From Brachypodius melanocephalos (lineage: Eukaryota > Chordata > Aves > Passeriformes > Pycnonotidae), in NCBI GenBank assembly GCA_013398615.1, contig VZSR01003803.1, forward strand, positions 12,436,877 to 12,500,876: 64,000 bases of DNA, written 5' to 3'. Every line of letters begins with the position of its first letter. Positions within the stretch are counted from its first letter, which is position 1. Of the stretch, positions 37,511 to 49,915 are shown piece after piece. The notes beneath the pieces were generated by a model. It was given only the letters and a program-made list of their open reading frames with translations. It made no database searches and had not been told where the DNA came from. The position numbers and the translations under genes are program-made.

Positions 37511-37641
37511 CTTTCTGAGCTTTCATTGTTTGCTCCTCAATTTGTCTTAAGCGCTCCATTAATTCCTCCTTTTCACGCTCTATTCTTTCCTTTTCCTTTT
37601 CTGCTATCTCCCTTTTTTTCTTCTCATTTTCTAATTGTGCC
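37511..37641 (-). CDS. RDX: RDX coding exon: alpha-helical coiled coil
   Basis: This 131-bp exon encodes residues 320-364, AQLENEKKKREIAEKEKERI then EREKEELMERLRQIEEQTMK and AQK. It is flanked by an acceptor with a strong T-rich tract (TTTTTTTTTTCAG) and donor GTGAGG. It forms the middle of the helical domain. RLRQIEEQTMKAQK differs from the human protein at two conservative positions. Confidence 0.97.
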
Positions 37642-38295
37642 CTGAAAAAAAAAATAGTAAAAGAGTTTTTTTTACTCTCCAACATATTAAATGCTACTCT
37701 TTGGATGCAGATAGCCAAAGTGAATTTGAATTTAAGAATTACTCAGCTGAGTAAATTTTTCAGTTTACTCATCTAGCAGGGAAGGATAATTTTAAATGCT
37801 TCTAATTCAGTTTCTGCTTCAAAATACTGTAGAGAAAAACAATTTATGAACAGAATTGATAATCAACCTTGGTTATGGTTCAGGAAGGTAAATCCACAAT
37901 TATATCTGCATTTTAGGCAGGATGTTTCATCTGGGCTAGAAATGGCAACAGTATATTTTAAACACACAAAAGGTAAGCCAGGACATTCTTCACTGAACTT
38001 GCTTTAAGGGTTCACCTGTAGAGTAAAAAATTCCCTAAGAACCAAGGAACAGAGAGGTAAGACTTGCACAAAATATGTAACGGGGAACAACAGTACAGCC
38101 ACTACTCCTGTGCTGAAAGCTCCAAAAGATACGCTTCCATATTAAGACAGGGGAGCCATGCCAATTCACAAACCTGCTTACATAGTGCAGAAAGAAAAGC
38201 AGTTCCCTCTTTTCTAGAATTCTAAGATATACGATATTCTATGGCTTCTTAAAAAGGCAGAATTTTTTTCTGTTTCATGGAAGTTTGTTAATTAC

Positions 38296-38459
38296 CTTTC
38301 CAATTGTTTCTGATGTTTCTCTTCTCTAGCTTGGGCCTTCATCTGTTGCACTTCAATTGTATCAGGTTTCCTCCGCCTCATGTACAATTCATGGTTTCCC
38401 ATGCACAGTGCCAAAATTCGCTTGTTAATTCTCAGACGGGGTGCATAAAAAACAAAATC
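38296..38459 (-). CDS. RDX: RDX coding exon: end of FERM F3 lobe and start of helical domain
   Basis: This 164-bp exon encodes residues 266-320. [20 protein letters not shown] and [20 protein letters not shown] form the last strand and C-terminal helix of the FERM F3 (PH-like) lobe. [15 protein letters not shown] then begins the coiled coil. The F3 lobe, with F1, contributes to PIP2 binding and to docking of membrane-protein tails such as CD44 and ICAMs. Confidence 0.98.
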
Positions 38460-39008
38460 CTAGGAAAAAAGTAATTCCAGTATATCCATTAACTTAAAAA
38501 AATACACTTATGACAAGATTTAAAGCATTACTGCATTCTTGCATTGGTTAAATGAAAACCTACAAGTATTTTGATATTTTGAGCAAGCAAACACCATAAT
38601 CAATAAATCTAGTTACTGTCAGAAACTTGTAAGATAAATTCAAAATTGTACCTGGAATATTCCAGAAATTACCTGGTTTATATAAAATTATTCAGAATTT
38701 TTAAAAATGAGACTATTCTCTATTCTGAAGTCATTTGACCTAGAAAGTCTCATGAAATGTGCTATTATAATAAAAAAAGAAAGAAAAAAGAAAAACAGAG
38801 GAGGAAAGAGGTAGAAGATTCAGCATCTTATGCTGTCTTCTCAACACATCACAAAGTATTAGTTGACTTAAAACCCCCTAACAATTTAGGAGTACCAAAC
38901 AGAATGAAAAGAGAGAAAATAAACATACCATATTTCAAAATGAACATTTTCTTCTGATTACTGGCTATTTTATCAGTAAAAGCAATGAATGTCACCAACA
39001 TTTATTCA

Positions 39009-39185
<177 letters not shown>

Positions 39186-40638
39186 TCAAAGAGAAAAAGT
39201 TCTCATTAGAAGCAGCAAGGATGTGCACTTCATTTATGTATAGATGAGTTTAATAAGGCTTATGTCTGTATCATCCTCACTATTACACTTGGCTACATTC
39301 AGAATATTCCTTTAACAACATTATGCTTTAACATAAACTTTAACAACAGTTCAAGCATATTCTGGTAGATTTTTTCTTTTTACAAATATTCCATCAAATT
39401 AATTACATTTTAATAAATTACACAGCATTGTAACAAAAAGATTTTGATTTATGACTTATTCTACTACTATTACCTAGATGCTAAACATCCCAATCACATA
39501 CACATTCTTTATATGGCCTCAGTAATTGTATTTTCACTTGAAAGAGTAACTATTTAAATGTGACAAATTGACATTTCAAATACTGAAATTAAAGTAACTT
39601 TCAGCTATCTTGTACTTCTGTTAAGCTCACATTCGTGTTCTTACATTTTCAGAATTCAAGTTAAATTTACTTCCCTTGCATCTTAAGCAAAATAAATTCA
39701 GAAACTGTTACAATGTTATGCATCAACTGCACAACAGTAAATATTTTTCTGTCAGCACAGAATTTTTTTCAATTCATATTATCTTAATTATAAATATCAG
39801 AAAAATATTTAAGTATTTGATTACTAACTATCAGGAGACAGGAAATACCAAAAATTGCCTCATAGCTCTATCTGATCTGAACATTTTGAATATTTCCAGC
39901 TTTCAGGAGTTATATTGCCATCTAATGGCAATTAAGGCTTACAGAATTTTGTTACAGAATGTATATACATCTGAAGTTGACTGCTCTCCTCTGGAGTCTG
40001 ACATATCATGTGTAACTTCAAATCACTGTGAACAGTCTGCTGACATCAGATACTACTAACAATCACTTGTAAAGAAAGGAGTAACTCTGTTGCTCTGTTT
40101 CAAATTCTTCATATTTCCCACATTTCAGCTTTTCCCTTTTCAAGTAAAACAGATTATTTCATCTCTTTATCAGGATGCATGAATGATCTATTTTCTTTGG
40201 TGTCTAAAAGGTTTCACTTTTAAATATCTAAATTTTTCATGCTCCAACACCTACAATCCTTGTCATGGCTCTTACAAATGTTTCTTGTTCAATACACTGC
40301 TCAGCCTTAAAATGTCCTTTTCACCCTGACCAAAGGGAATGTTTTGAGTGAAAGATACAGAAGAAACCATATAAAGATGTAATAATCCATTTAAAGCAAT
40401 GTAAATTTTAACTTCTGTAGAATTGCTCTTCCTTTTCCCTTCTTTTGCATCCCTTATCTTTAAACTTCAAACATTCTGGCAGTTAACATCTCTCTCTCTC
40501 TCTTTTTCTATCTCTTACATAGATTAGAAGGAGAACCTGTTTTGCCAGATCTTACTGAACAGACAGTAAGGCGGGGCTTGTGCAATCTCTGATACCAACT
40601 CCTAGGACAGAACTGCAAAATGAGTATTTCCCACTTAC

Positions 40639-40785
40639 TTATCATCGTGCTCATAAATATTCAGACCCAAAGCATCAACTCCTAGCCACAATTCAGTTCC
40701 TTTTTTATTCTTTATTTCAAAATAGTTGACTCCATACATTTCCAAGTCTTGTGCTATCTTAAGGTATTCCATCATAGAATCTTCC
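40639..40785 (-). CDS. RDX: RDX coding exon: FERM F2-F3 junction
   Basis: This 147-bp exon encodes residues 184-233, EDSMMEYLKIAQDLEMYGVN, YFEIKNKKGTELWLGVDALG and LNIYEHDDK. YLKIAQDLEMYGVNYF is the diagnostic ERM/merlin FERM motif. The junctions are split-codon (R184 and K233), with donor GTAAGT and acceptor TTTTCATCAG. Confidence 0.98.
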
Positions 40786-41243
40786 CTGATGAAAAGAAAA
40801 ATTGGTACAGTTTAGACAACAAATTGTGAGTACATTGTAAGAGTAAGGGAACTGAAGAATAAACAGCTGGGGTAAAATTTAGTTAGGAATTAAATCTCTC
40901 CCTAAAGTAGTTTGACTCCGATACTTTTAAGAGCTCTACATCCTAATAACCAAGTAGAGTCCAATCGTTGCACTTTGTCTTTCTGTCCCATGAGCTAAGG
41001 AAATACTAAATGTATTTTAGAGGCAGGCAACTGTGGACAAAGGCAGTTGACAGCCTTACCAGAAATCACGTAGGTAAACCAACAATCTAACTGGAAACTC
41101 AACTCCCGTGAAAGTCTTTCATAACTACCTACCCTGGTCAGAATAAAAGAAAGCCACTTTTTAAACAAATACCTCCCACAATACAGCCTAATAATAATGA
41201 AAGGTGTCGTGAACATTTTTTACAGAATTTTTTACAGAATTAC

Positions 41244-41327
41244 CTTAACATTCCCCTATGCTCTTCATGCCAGTTCTGTATTCTTTCTTCCCACTGTTCT
41301 TTTGTCAGTTTGTGCTGTTCTAACACG
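41244..41327 (-). CDS. RDX: RDX coding exon: FERM F2 lobe
   Basis: This 84-bp exon encodes residues 156-184, [20 protein letters not shown] then EEHRGMLR, with both flanking Arg codons split across introns. It forms helices of the acyl-CoA-binding-like F2 lobe. The split points match the next exons, so phase is preserved. Confidence 0.98.
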
Positions 41328-42512
41328 CTGTGAATAGAAATTGTTGCTATTAAATGACACTGACAACAAACTTTACCTCTTTTGTTGCACAGCACAACAT
41401 ATGCTTTTAATTTAAATTAAATCTAAAAGATGACTTCCTATATACTGCTCATATTTTCAGCACGGAAACAGAAACTTTGGATTTCAACAAATTCCTTTCT
41501 AAAATAGTGTGAAAGTCATGTCTTTTTTCTTGGTATTCTATATTTTCATAATAGAGAAGTCACACCATTGCATACGTCAGCTAAGTCATAAAATGTAACA
41601 GCTGAAAATGCACACCTATAGAATCCTCTGGCAGCAATGCTGCAAATTAATCTCTACATGTGCAAAGATACACTGGAGCTTTCATTCTGCTGACATTAGA
41701 AAGAAAAGGTAAGACATCACAAGTTAGCTGACAACCTTGAGAGGTTTTCTGTGGTTTTTTTTTTATTTTTCCTTTATGAATAATATCAACAGGGAAGGAG
41801 TTTCAGAAAGTTATTTGATGTTTAATCTACAAGAGGTTGCAATGACGGAATTATATTTTGGCCTACTGCACTACAGTGTAGTACTGCAGTACGAAATCAA
41901 ATGCATGTGATAACTTTATTATGCTTTCATTCCGTGCACCCAGCACTTCAGGTTTTTCTGGAGAAACTGTTTGAAAGGACAATTTAAAAAAAATCATGTG
42001 AGCATTTGCCTACTGAAAAGGAACACCTTAAGTATACGAATTTGTATTGCACTCAAGCAACAATTTTATTTCAGTGCAACACATTTTATCTGCAGTACAC
42101 TTACTTTTTGGAAATTATTATCATTTAATTGTACAAAAACATGAAAACTGAAAAAAAGGAGAGAGTATCAAATGAATTTTAGTTACTTCTGTATTGGATT
42201 ACTTTGATTTTAATTTAGCAGAAGCAGGCCTCCAGTAACATCACATGATTTTGGAGTACTTTGGAAATGTGTTCACCTAAATCTGTGCAGGTGTTTGTGG
42301 ACAGGACAGGAAATGCACATCAAGTAACTTGTGGCTGTGACACTTCTTTGTTATTTAAAGTCTAAATTAGGATCTCTAAATTTTACTAGCAAAAAGAGGA
42401 ACTCTAAGAAAGCCACCATTAAATTCATGTTATCGCTTAATATTTTATTTATTAAAAATGTGCCATAGTTAAGTTTATGTGCAGCATTTGGTGCAAAACC
42501 CATCTCACTCAC

Positions 42513-42787
42513 CGCTGGGGGAGAAGCCTGTCATTGGCTAGGTAGCCCAGTTTATGGATCTCCTTACTGTAATCTCCATACTTGGACTGGACAGCATAAG
42601 AAGCCAGAAGAACTGCAGTTTCTGGTGGGCAATATATTTCATCATTTAGGATTGACTCTTTGACTTGCAGGAAGAAAAGTCTCTGAGTTATTTCCTGAAT
42701 TAATTCTTCAGATACATCCTCTGGAAAAAACTTGGCCCTGAACTTAAACTGCAAAGGATTTTCTTTCCGTACATCTTGCTGTGTTAC
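42513..42787 (-). CDS. RDX: RDX coding exon: FERM F1-F2 boundary and most of F2
   Basis: This 275-bp exon encodes residues 65-156. It begins VTQQDVRKENPLQFKFRAKF and continues FPEDVSEELIQEITQRLFFL, then EIYCPPETAVLLASYAVQSK and YLANDRLLPQR. It contains the end of the ubiquitin-like F1 lobe and most of the F2 lobe. It is the largest coding exon of the gene, with acceptor CCCTCAG and donor GTGAGT. Confidence 0.98.
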
Positions 42788-44660
42788 CTGAGGGAGAGGA
42801 ATAAAGAGAAAAACAAAAAGAGCACTAAATGCCAAATTAAATGTGATTTAATAGTACTTAACTCTTTAGCTCCTCTACACTGAAACCCATAGCTTACTGA
42901 CAAGCCCACTGTGGAACTCACTGAAAGGTTCACATGGCACAAACAAGTACGTCAATTTGAATAAACCAGACAGTTTTGAAATACTATTTGAAGGCTCATT
43001 GAGTTGATTCCTTTTCCTGTAGGCTTGTATGAATTTTTATTCACCACAATAAAGACCTGGTAACTAAGAAGTTGCAATAGACATTACAAAGATCAAAACT
43101 ATATCCAAGGATGATTTGCAGGAAGTAATAAATTAGGATCTAACACCAGTTCTTTAGCAAGAACTACAGCACATTTCTTCAATGTGAGTGTGAAGTTGGA
43201 TTCTTTTAAGTCTTTCAACTATTGAAATAAATATACGTGCTTTGTTTCTGTGCAAAAACCTTAACTCCTTTATTCACATTATTTTTCTAGAATGGATAAG
43301 CTTTAAAACTGATTTCTACAAAAAATCAGATATTAAGATATCAGGTCTTAAGACTTCCTCTACTTCATATTTCAACAAACACTTTTTTTTAATGTAGAAT
43401 TCAATTTCATTGGTGCCCAGCTTACAACACCAATTATGGCCAAAGCAAAAACATTCAAAACTAAACTAATTTTAACATAAAATAGTAATTGTTAAAATGT
43501 ACCTTCATTGTAAAATAATTCTCATATACATCCCAGTTCAACAATTTTATTACATGTTTAGTTTTATATGTACTCTTAGTCCCACTAAAACCTCATTGTC
43601 ACACATGAAATGATGTATCTGTTTGCTTGACTATTAGGAAGTCTCAAAAACTGAATATAATAAATACAATCTTCTAAACACCTAAGACAGTAAGTACATA
43701 TATATTCAAGACTTGAGGTGTCAGTTTTAAAAGTTTTGCTCACTTTTCATTATTGTCGTGCATTATTTACAGACGCAACACTTCATCTCACCAGTGAAAA
43801 ATGAGTTGTGCTCATCATAATAAAATCTTACTTGCACATCTATTTTTTATCAGATTTTGTCTGTATTTACTGAAAATATGTAAACAGTAATTTAAAAGTG
43901 AGAAACAGTTAATTTGATGGATTTCAGAATCAAAAGTTACAAGTTTTTTTAAAGAAAAGACAGATAACTCTCTTAGTCAAAGTCTAAAAAATGAGCATGC
44001 CCTCAGCTGCTTTTGAACTGTACAAGAAGCTTAACTTGCTAAAGGTTTTCAAAGTGCAATGTCTTCTGTATTTTTCACAACGGATGCAATAAATCCCAGT
44101 CTCCAACCACTTGAGACAAGCCATGACAGTTCACTGAGTGTCTGTAGCACTACAGTGTTTATGGTGTATGAAACAAGACATATGAAATTCTAGGAGAAAG
44201 ATTTGGTGGTTACCAGGCTTAACTCACTGTATTTACCACAGAGGAGAAGCAAAGATTACCTAAGTGCAGACAGTGGGGCTTGCTCCTAAAACCCTCCCAA
44301 TTTGCCTTCTAATATTGAAGATTAAAAAGGTATTCTTGATTAGGCTGAACTAAAAAACAAGCGTCTCCATTCTAAACAGTGACCATTCAAATTCATAAAT
44401 ACAATTTAAAGTAAAATGCCCCAGTTCCCAGTAGCTGGGAGATACAAGGTACTCAATGCCATTTGGAAAAAAAAATTATCCTACAATCTACCTATTAGAT
44501 ACCTAAAATGATTATTCTGCCTTGTTTGAAGATTCATAACTGTATGCATATAAATTCTGAAGCTCAAATACTTCCCATACACATGCCCAAACCGTAAAAA
44601 ATTATTCTATTATGTTTTGCTACATGAAAATCAGACAATCATATGAATTCAAGTTTTCCT

Positions 44661-44680
44661 AATGCATGCATGCATGCATT
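44661..44680. repeat. Short self-complementary (TGCA)n tract
   Basis: AATGCATGCATGCATGCATT is a perfect 20-bp palindrome in an RDX intron, 220 bp from an exon. Confidence 0.9.
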
Positions 44681-44899
44681 CCACCGTACTGGAAACTATC
44701 TACTCAAGTTAAATATTGACGCAGCCTTGCATATTCTTTATAACTAATCTAACAACACTATTTTGTCATTTAAAGCACATGAAAAGCAAATTTTCCACTA
44801 AATTTGAAGCCAGCTATACCTCACTTCAGATATCAAATCAGTAAAGCTTATAAAATATATGCAAGCTGTACACTTAGCTAAATATGAGGGAACTGTTAC

Positions 44900-44995
44900 C
44901 TTTTTATTTAGCTTCAGCCAAGTTGAGTAGCCTTTACTGTCCACATACTGCAGCCCAAAAAACCAGACTTCACGGAGACCAACAGTTTTCACCAC
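44900..44995 (-). CDS. RDX: RDX coding exon: FERM F1 (ubiquitin-like) lobe
   Basis: This 96-bp, phase 0 exon encodes residues 33-64, [20 protein letters not shown] and [13 protein letters not shown]60, K63 and K64 of the WLKLNKK region belong to the basic patch that binds PIP2 in the F1/F3 cleft of ERM proteins. Donor GTAACA, acceptor CTTTAG. Confidence 0.98.
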
Positions 44996-47900
44996 CTAAA
45001 GAAAAATGAGCCATAATCATCAGTAATCACTATAATACATTTTTTTAACTGGTATTGTGTAGCTGAATAAAGCTATGTAAACAATTTCAAGATGAAATGT
45101 AATCAAGTCTTACAAGAACGAAAGAAGATAAAATAGTAGCAAAACATCAGGTTCAGGGAACACCAGAGTTCTAAATAAACTCAAACATTCCAAGCTACCA
45201 ACTGGAGCATGCAGCTCACTGTGTACATCAGCACCTGAGGAACAGAAGGCAGTAACAGGACCCTGAGGTTACAAAGCACATCTGGGAAGTGACCTGCAGC
45301 CCTATGGCGATGTGAGTACACTTCAGCAGAAGACAACTGGTGAAGCAATAATAAAGAGCAATATCTGTGGACAAGTATGACATAATGAGGATGAACTGAC
45401 TCCTTCAAATAGTTCTGCCATCTTCTAAGAGTTAATGATAAAAGGGGTAAGGATGATCTACCTAATTAAACATACATGACCTTCCCGTAAGACTTCAGAT
45501 CAGGTCTATCACCAAAAGCTACTAAAGAAGAAAAACTGTCCTTGCATAGAGGGAAGGCTGTTTTATGGATACACTGCTTAAAAAGACAGACAAAAAACAC
45601 AAGCTGTTTTCGTAATAGAATTGTAATGTAACCCTAGGGAAGTCTCCCAGGACTTCAAAAAAGGATGAAACTTATGTGACAAAAATCTGCTGCAACAAAC
45701 GTTCCATAAAGATCTGTGAATAACAGTAAAAAGATGAACATCAATAAAAGATCATATTTAATAAAAGCAAAACACTGTACATAAAAGACAAGAATTTAAA
45801 TTAGGTGAACAAAGCTCTAGTTGTAAAGCAAAAAGGCAAGAAAGCTATTACATTACTATACACATGTATGATATTCACAAATCTCTAGTTCTATATAAGG
45901 ACAGGTCATATCAACTTAAAAAAAGGATGCTGCAGCACTGGAAATGTTTCAGAAATCTTGAAAAGAATGATCAGTGACTTGGAACATTTTCTGCATAGCT
46001 AAGACGAGAACTAAGGCTACTGACAGAAATAAGGAAAGATATAATAAGGTCTATAAAACTTGCATGGCATGTAGAAGGAAAATAGGCAATGATTGTTCAT
46101 TATTTCTTATAATGTAAGAATTAAGATAATCAACAGAAATCATGACATAGCAGGCTCAAAGCAAACAAAAAGAAGCACTTTTACTACAAAGTATAATGAA
46201 ACAGTGTAATTATTTCATAAGTCTTTTGCACAGCAAAAGCATATGTGGATTTAAAAAGCAATTAATCACAAAGGTCCAGCAAAGATTATTAAATGACTGT
46301 AAACTCTGGCTCCATAGATCATGTATGGTAGTACTTACATATGTCCTCAGGTTGGACCATGGTGCCAAGCTGCTTTACTGAAGGCTGTTTTATGGAAGCA
46401 TTCAGATGCATGTGAAGTAAATAGAATTTTACACATAGATCCTCCTCCATTTTAAAGTAGTACTATCGGGTTGCAAAATTAAGATTTTGAAAATTAGAAA
46501 ATGTCATAAGATAACTATGCAAACTTACTTCTGCTGCCTTGCATATTTGTATAATCAATTAACAACCACTCGAGTGTGCTCCTTTTTTCTTCCTTTATCA
46601 TTTCACCTTCAAACTCCAAAGCACAAAATGGACAACATTTGTGGATCCAACCTGATTGATGCTCTGAGTGAGCATGGTTATTTCCTCTAGAATTCCCACA
46701 TCATTTACTTTACATCATAAGAAATGCTAAGAACAGGTGTATGTTACTAGTATGGTCCCAAGCACCAAAAATTTGGTGCCCCAACTCAGGAATTTCAGAC
46801 CTGCTGTTTCTTTTGGCACAGATCTCCTATATAACGCTGATCAAACTACTTATGTTTTTACTCTCAGATGACTGAGAATGCTCCTCACTTAGCAGCTGTC
46901 CCAGCTGAGCCCTTGTACCTTATCAGCTCTCTGAGCTGCAAAGAACTGCAGATGCTCAACAGCTCTGCCCGTAAGGCATAAGGAGACAAGCGCTTATGCT
47001 CACGTCAAAACATTCTGCTGTCAACCCCTTGCAACTACAGTCCCTGAGATGAACATGATTTAAATACAGACAACCTGGGTACAGCAATGCAGAGCTACAC
47101 AAGTTTCCAAAATCAACACTAAAACCAGCAGAACCCACAAATAAGGAAAAAGCATTGCCTACACTGCCTCTCCGCTCAAAGGAAAGAGAAACAACCTTTC
47201 TGAAACTTTTTACCAAGAGAATACATGCACTTCTGCACTGCAGTAGCACGGTATGAAAAGTAAGTAGAGAATGAAAAACTTAGGAGTGTGATTCTGGCTT
47301 AAAACTTCTATTAAGTTGCTTCAGGCAATTGTTCCTCACACCTGTAAAAGATTTATCCACCACCACATCCTACAACTTGACTATTATTAGGCAATAAAAA
47401 GTTCTCAGAGAAGAAAAGCAACCTGAACAATATATGTTTGGGCAAATCACAACATACACATAAAGACAACCCAACAAGGATTTCATAGAGTCACCTTCCA
47501 CAAGATTGCAAAGGCAGCTTTGGAGACATCTGGAAAGGACAATGGGGTACAACACGAAATAAAGGAGACAACCCTCACATTCCTTCTGAATGGCAGCTAC
47601 AATGAATCAAAAGCTACTAATGCACAGTGCTAACAAAACAAAACAACTCCCCCATGATTACCACCAGTGTGTGTGGAAACATATCCCTGACAGAGTTGTT
47701 CTTCTCTCAGGAAAGCTGTAGATGCTTAACTGGCTGACTACCAGAGGACAGACCACTGACAGGATAGACAGAGGGACCAATGACAAATATGTTACAACAC
47801 CTTCTGAAATGCAAGTAATAATAATAACAAAAAAGCTTGTGCAATAAATAAGAAGTTTACTGAGTTTGACAACGGAAGAGAAAATAGAAAGCCACAGATT

Positions 47901-49831
47901 TCAAATGCTGAATTCTTGTCTGCTAGCAGATGAAGATGATGAGAACACACATATGGAATGGGAAACAAATCAACAACTCCAGAAAATGCCAATTAAAAGC
48001 TTAAAAGAACACTGGCTTGTAGAAGGTTGAAAGGTTCTTCACCAAAAATGCATAGGAGCACTAGATAACAGCTGAATTCATGGAGAGGTTTTTCTGCAAT
48101 TATTTTTTTCATTTTCTGCAAACAGTAACCAACCTGCTTGTCCCGTTCATCATTTCTGCATAAACCTTGAAGGCAAATCCTTCCAGTAACAGTGCTATCC
48201 AATTCTCTTTCTATAGAGAAACAGGGTAATTTTGGTCTGAAAACTTCACGATGGTTTCACAATACAGTTCAGTCTTGATGTTACCCTCTGGAACTCACAC
48301 ATGAATTCAAGATCAGGCTAAAAAATGTTTCTCACACACAACTATTCTGGTTGATTTTTCTTGACCTAAAATTTTTTTCCAATTTAAAGCTCCAGAGGTG
48401 AGAGTTGGTGAGATGTCAAACACCACACAGAGAACTGAGGAACAAAGAAGAGAGCATGACAACAAATTCAGAACTGTATCTTTGTTCCCTGTTTGCAAAT
48501 GCCCCAATTTGGATGAGCCTGATTACCTGGGCACAAGACATTACACAGCAGAATGTCACCCCGTCCAACAGTGCAAGGCAGAAGATAGCAAAGGCTGGCA
48601 GAAGACAAGTAACAGTTTGAGCCTTCTATGCCACAGAATACCCTACTTTTATTTGATGATGATGCTGATTAGACAAAAAGCAAGATAACGTCTTTTGCAA
48701 GAAGTCTTTTTAAGAGTCATGAAGTTTATTCCTTTGTAGGGGCTGAAGATATACTGCTACTGATGTTAGAGAAAAGGGCAGGCAGTAAGTGTTAAGAGTC
48801 AATCATTTCAAACAAAAACTGCAAAGGCAATCTAAAAGCTCAGTACTAAAACAATAAGCATTCTCTTCTTTTCAATTTATATAATAAGGCATTTAATTGA
48901 CTCTAAAAGGTCAACTAAAAGTTTAAAGAACTTTTTTGATGTGTTACTTTCTCTTAGTACTCATCATTACATACTTCAAGCATCTACAGTGGAATGCACA
49001 TAAACAACTTCTAGACATAACTGTTGATCTACCTTAACTACTTTTGAAGAGTAATTTCAGGTATTTCCATATTCCCTAAATAAAGGCATACATCATGGAT
49101 CTAGATAATAAAACATATTTATTGGTATCTTGCTGGCAAACAACACAAGACATTGACAAGATTCTATTCTTAAGGTTTCCTATAACACCCCACAATACAA
49201 GTCAAAAACTTGTTTCAAGAACAACCCTCTTTAAGAAATCATTCACTTAGTCCATCTGACTGATGTACAACACATACCATCAAGTGAGAGTGTGCAGTTC
49301 TGATAGGTCTGCAATCCATAAGCACATTAAGGTCATCATTTTCAATTATTCTTTTTTCCTTTCCTTACATTTTAACATGAAATTCCAAACTACTTCACAG
49401 GACAACAGTATTTAGTTCTAACATCTGGGAAGTGAAAAACCATCTTACAGCATCTATTGCTGGAAAGCAATTGTGTTAGCTTTCATTAATGGACTGTTAC
49501 ATACATATTTCTAAAATATGAAGTTCTAACAACTATATTGCAGTAGCAATTGTAATATTATTAGACGTAAAAACCATAATTAATTTCAAAGCAGTTCAAT
49601 ACACAGTTTATCTGAAGCCTCACTGGTAACATATTTAGAGAATCGTCTTTGAATTTAATATGTTCCATGAGAAGTTATGAGGAAATTCACACTAAGTCAG
49701 AGCATAGCTTAGATTACATAAAGAAAAACAATCTGTACATCAGAACACTACCACTTTTTCAGACTATGCCTTAATAACCACAACACTCTTCTGTGCTTGT
49801 ACTCGTACATACATAGAGACATATAAGTTAC
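44996..49831 (-). other. RDX: RDX intron (4.8 kb) with an ancient CR1 fragment
   Basis: Minus-strand donor and acceptor are canonical. The only recognisable content is the diverged CR1/L3-like fragment at about 45900-46400. The rest is AT-rich, with GC-richer but unassigned patches near 46860-47000 and 48440-48620. Confidence 0.8.
45900..46400 (+). mobile_element. Ancient CR1/L3-like LINE fragment (3' part), highly diverged
   Basis: The + strand contains, in the right order, words of the CR1 ORF2 end and 3' region. These are GAATGATCAGTGACTTGGAA (from ATGATCAGRGGCTTGGARC), AAGGTCTATAAAACTTGCAT, AATAGGCAATGATTGTTCAT then TATTTCTTATAATGTAAGAA, CAAAGCAAACAAAAAGAAGC, and GATTTAAAAAGCAATTA (from the RGATTYAAAAARSRATTA part). 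This layout is that of old CR1/L3 copies shared by birds, turtles and other amniotes. It is on the strand opposite to RDX. Edges are approximate, and the assignment is from memory of the consensus. Confidence 0.6.
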
Positions 49832-49915
49832 CTGATCAAAGAGCTGCTTGCCTGTTGTATTGGGCTGGATGGCAAACTCCAACTCTGCATCCATTGTGGT
49901 TACTCTGACATTGAT
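49832..49915 (-). CDS. RDX: RDX second coding exon: start of FERM F1 lobe
   Basis: This 84-bp, phase 0 exon encodes residues 5-32, [20 protein letters not shown] and TGKQLFDQ, the first strands and helix of the ubiquitin-like F1 lobe. Acceptor CTGTAG, donor [26 protein letters not shown] is diagnostic of ezrin/radixin/moesin. Confidence 0.98.

Noticed and set aside
45552..46396. 17-bp match GAAGGCTGTTTTATGGA occurring near 45552 and 46380
   Set aside because: It is short enough to arise by chance in 64 kb and the flanks are unrelated.
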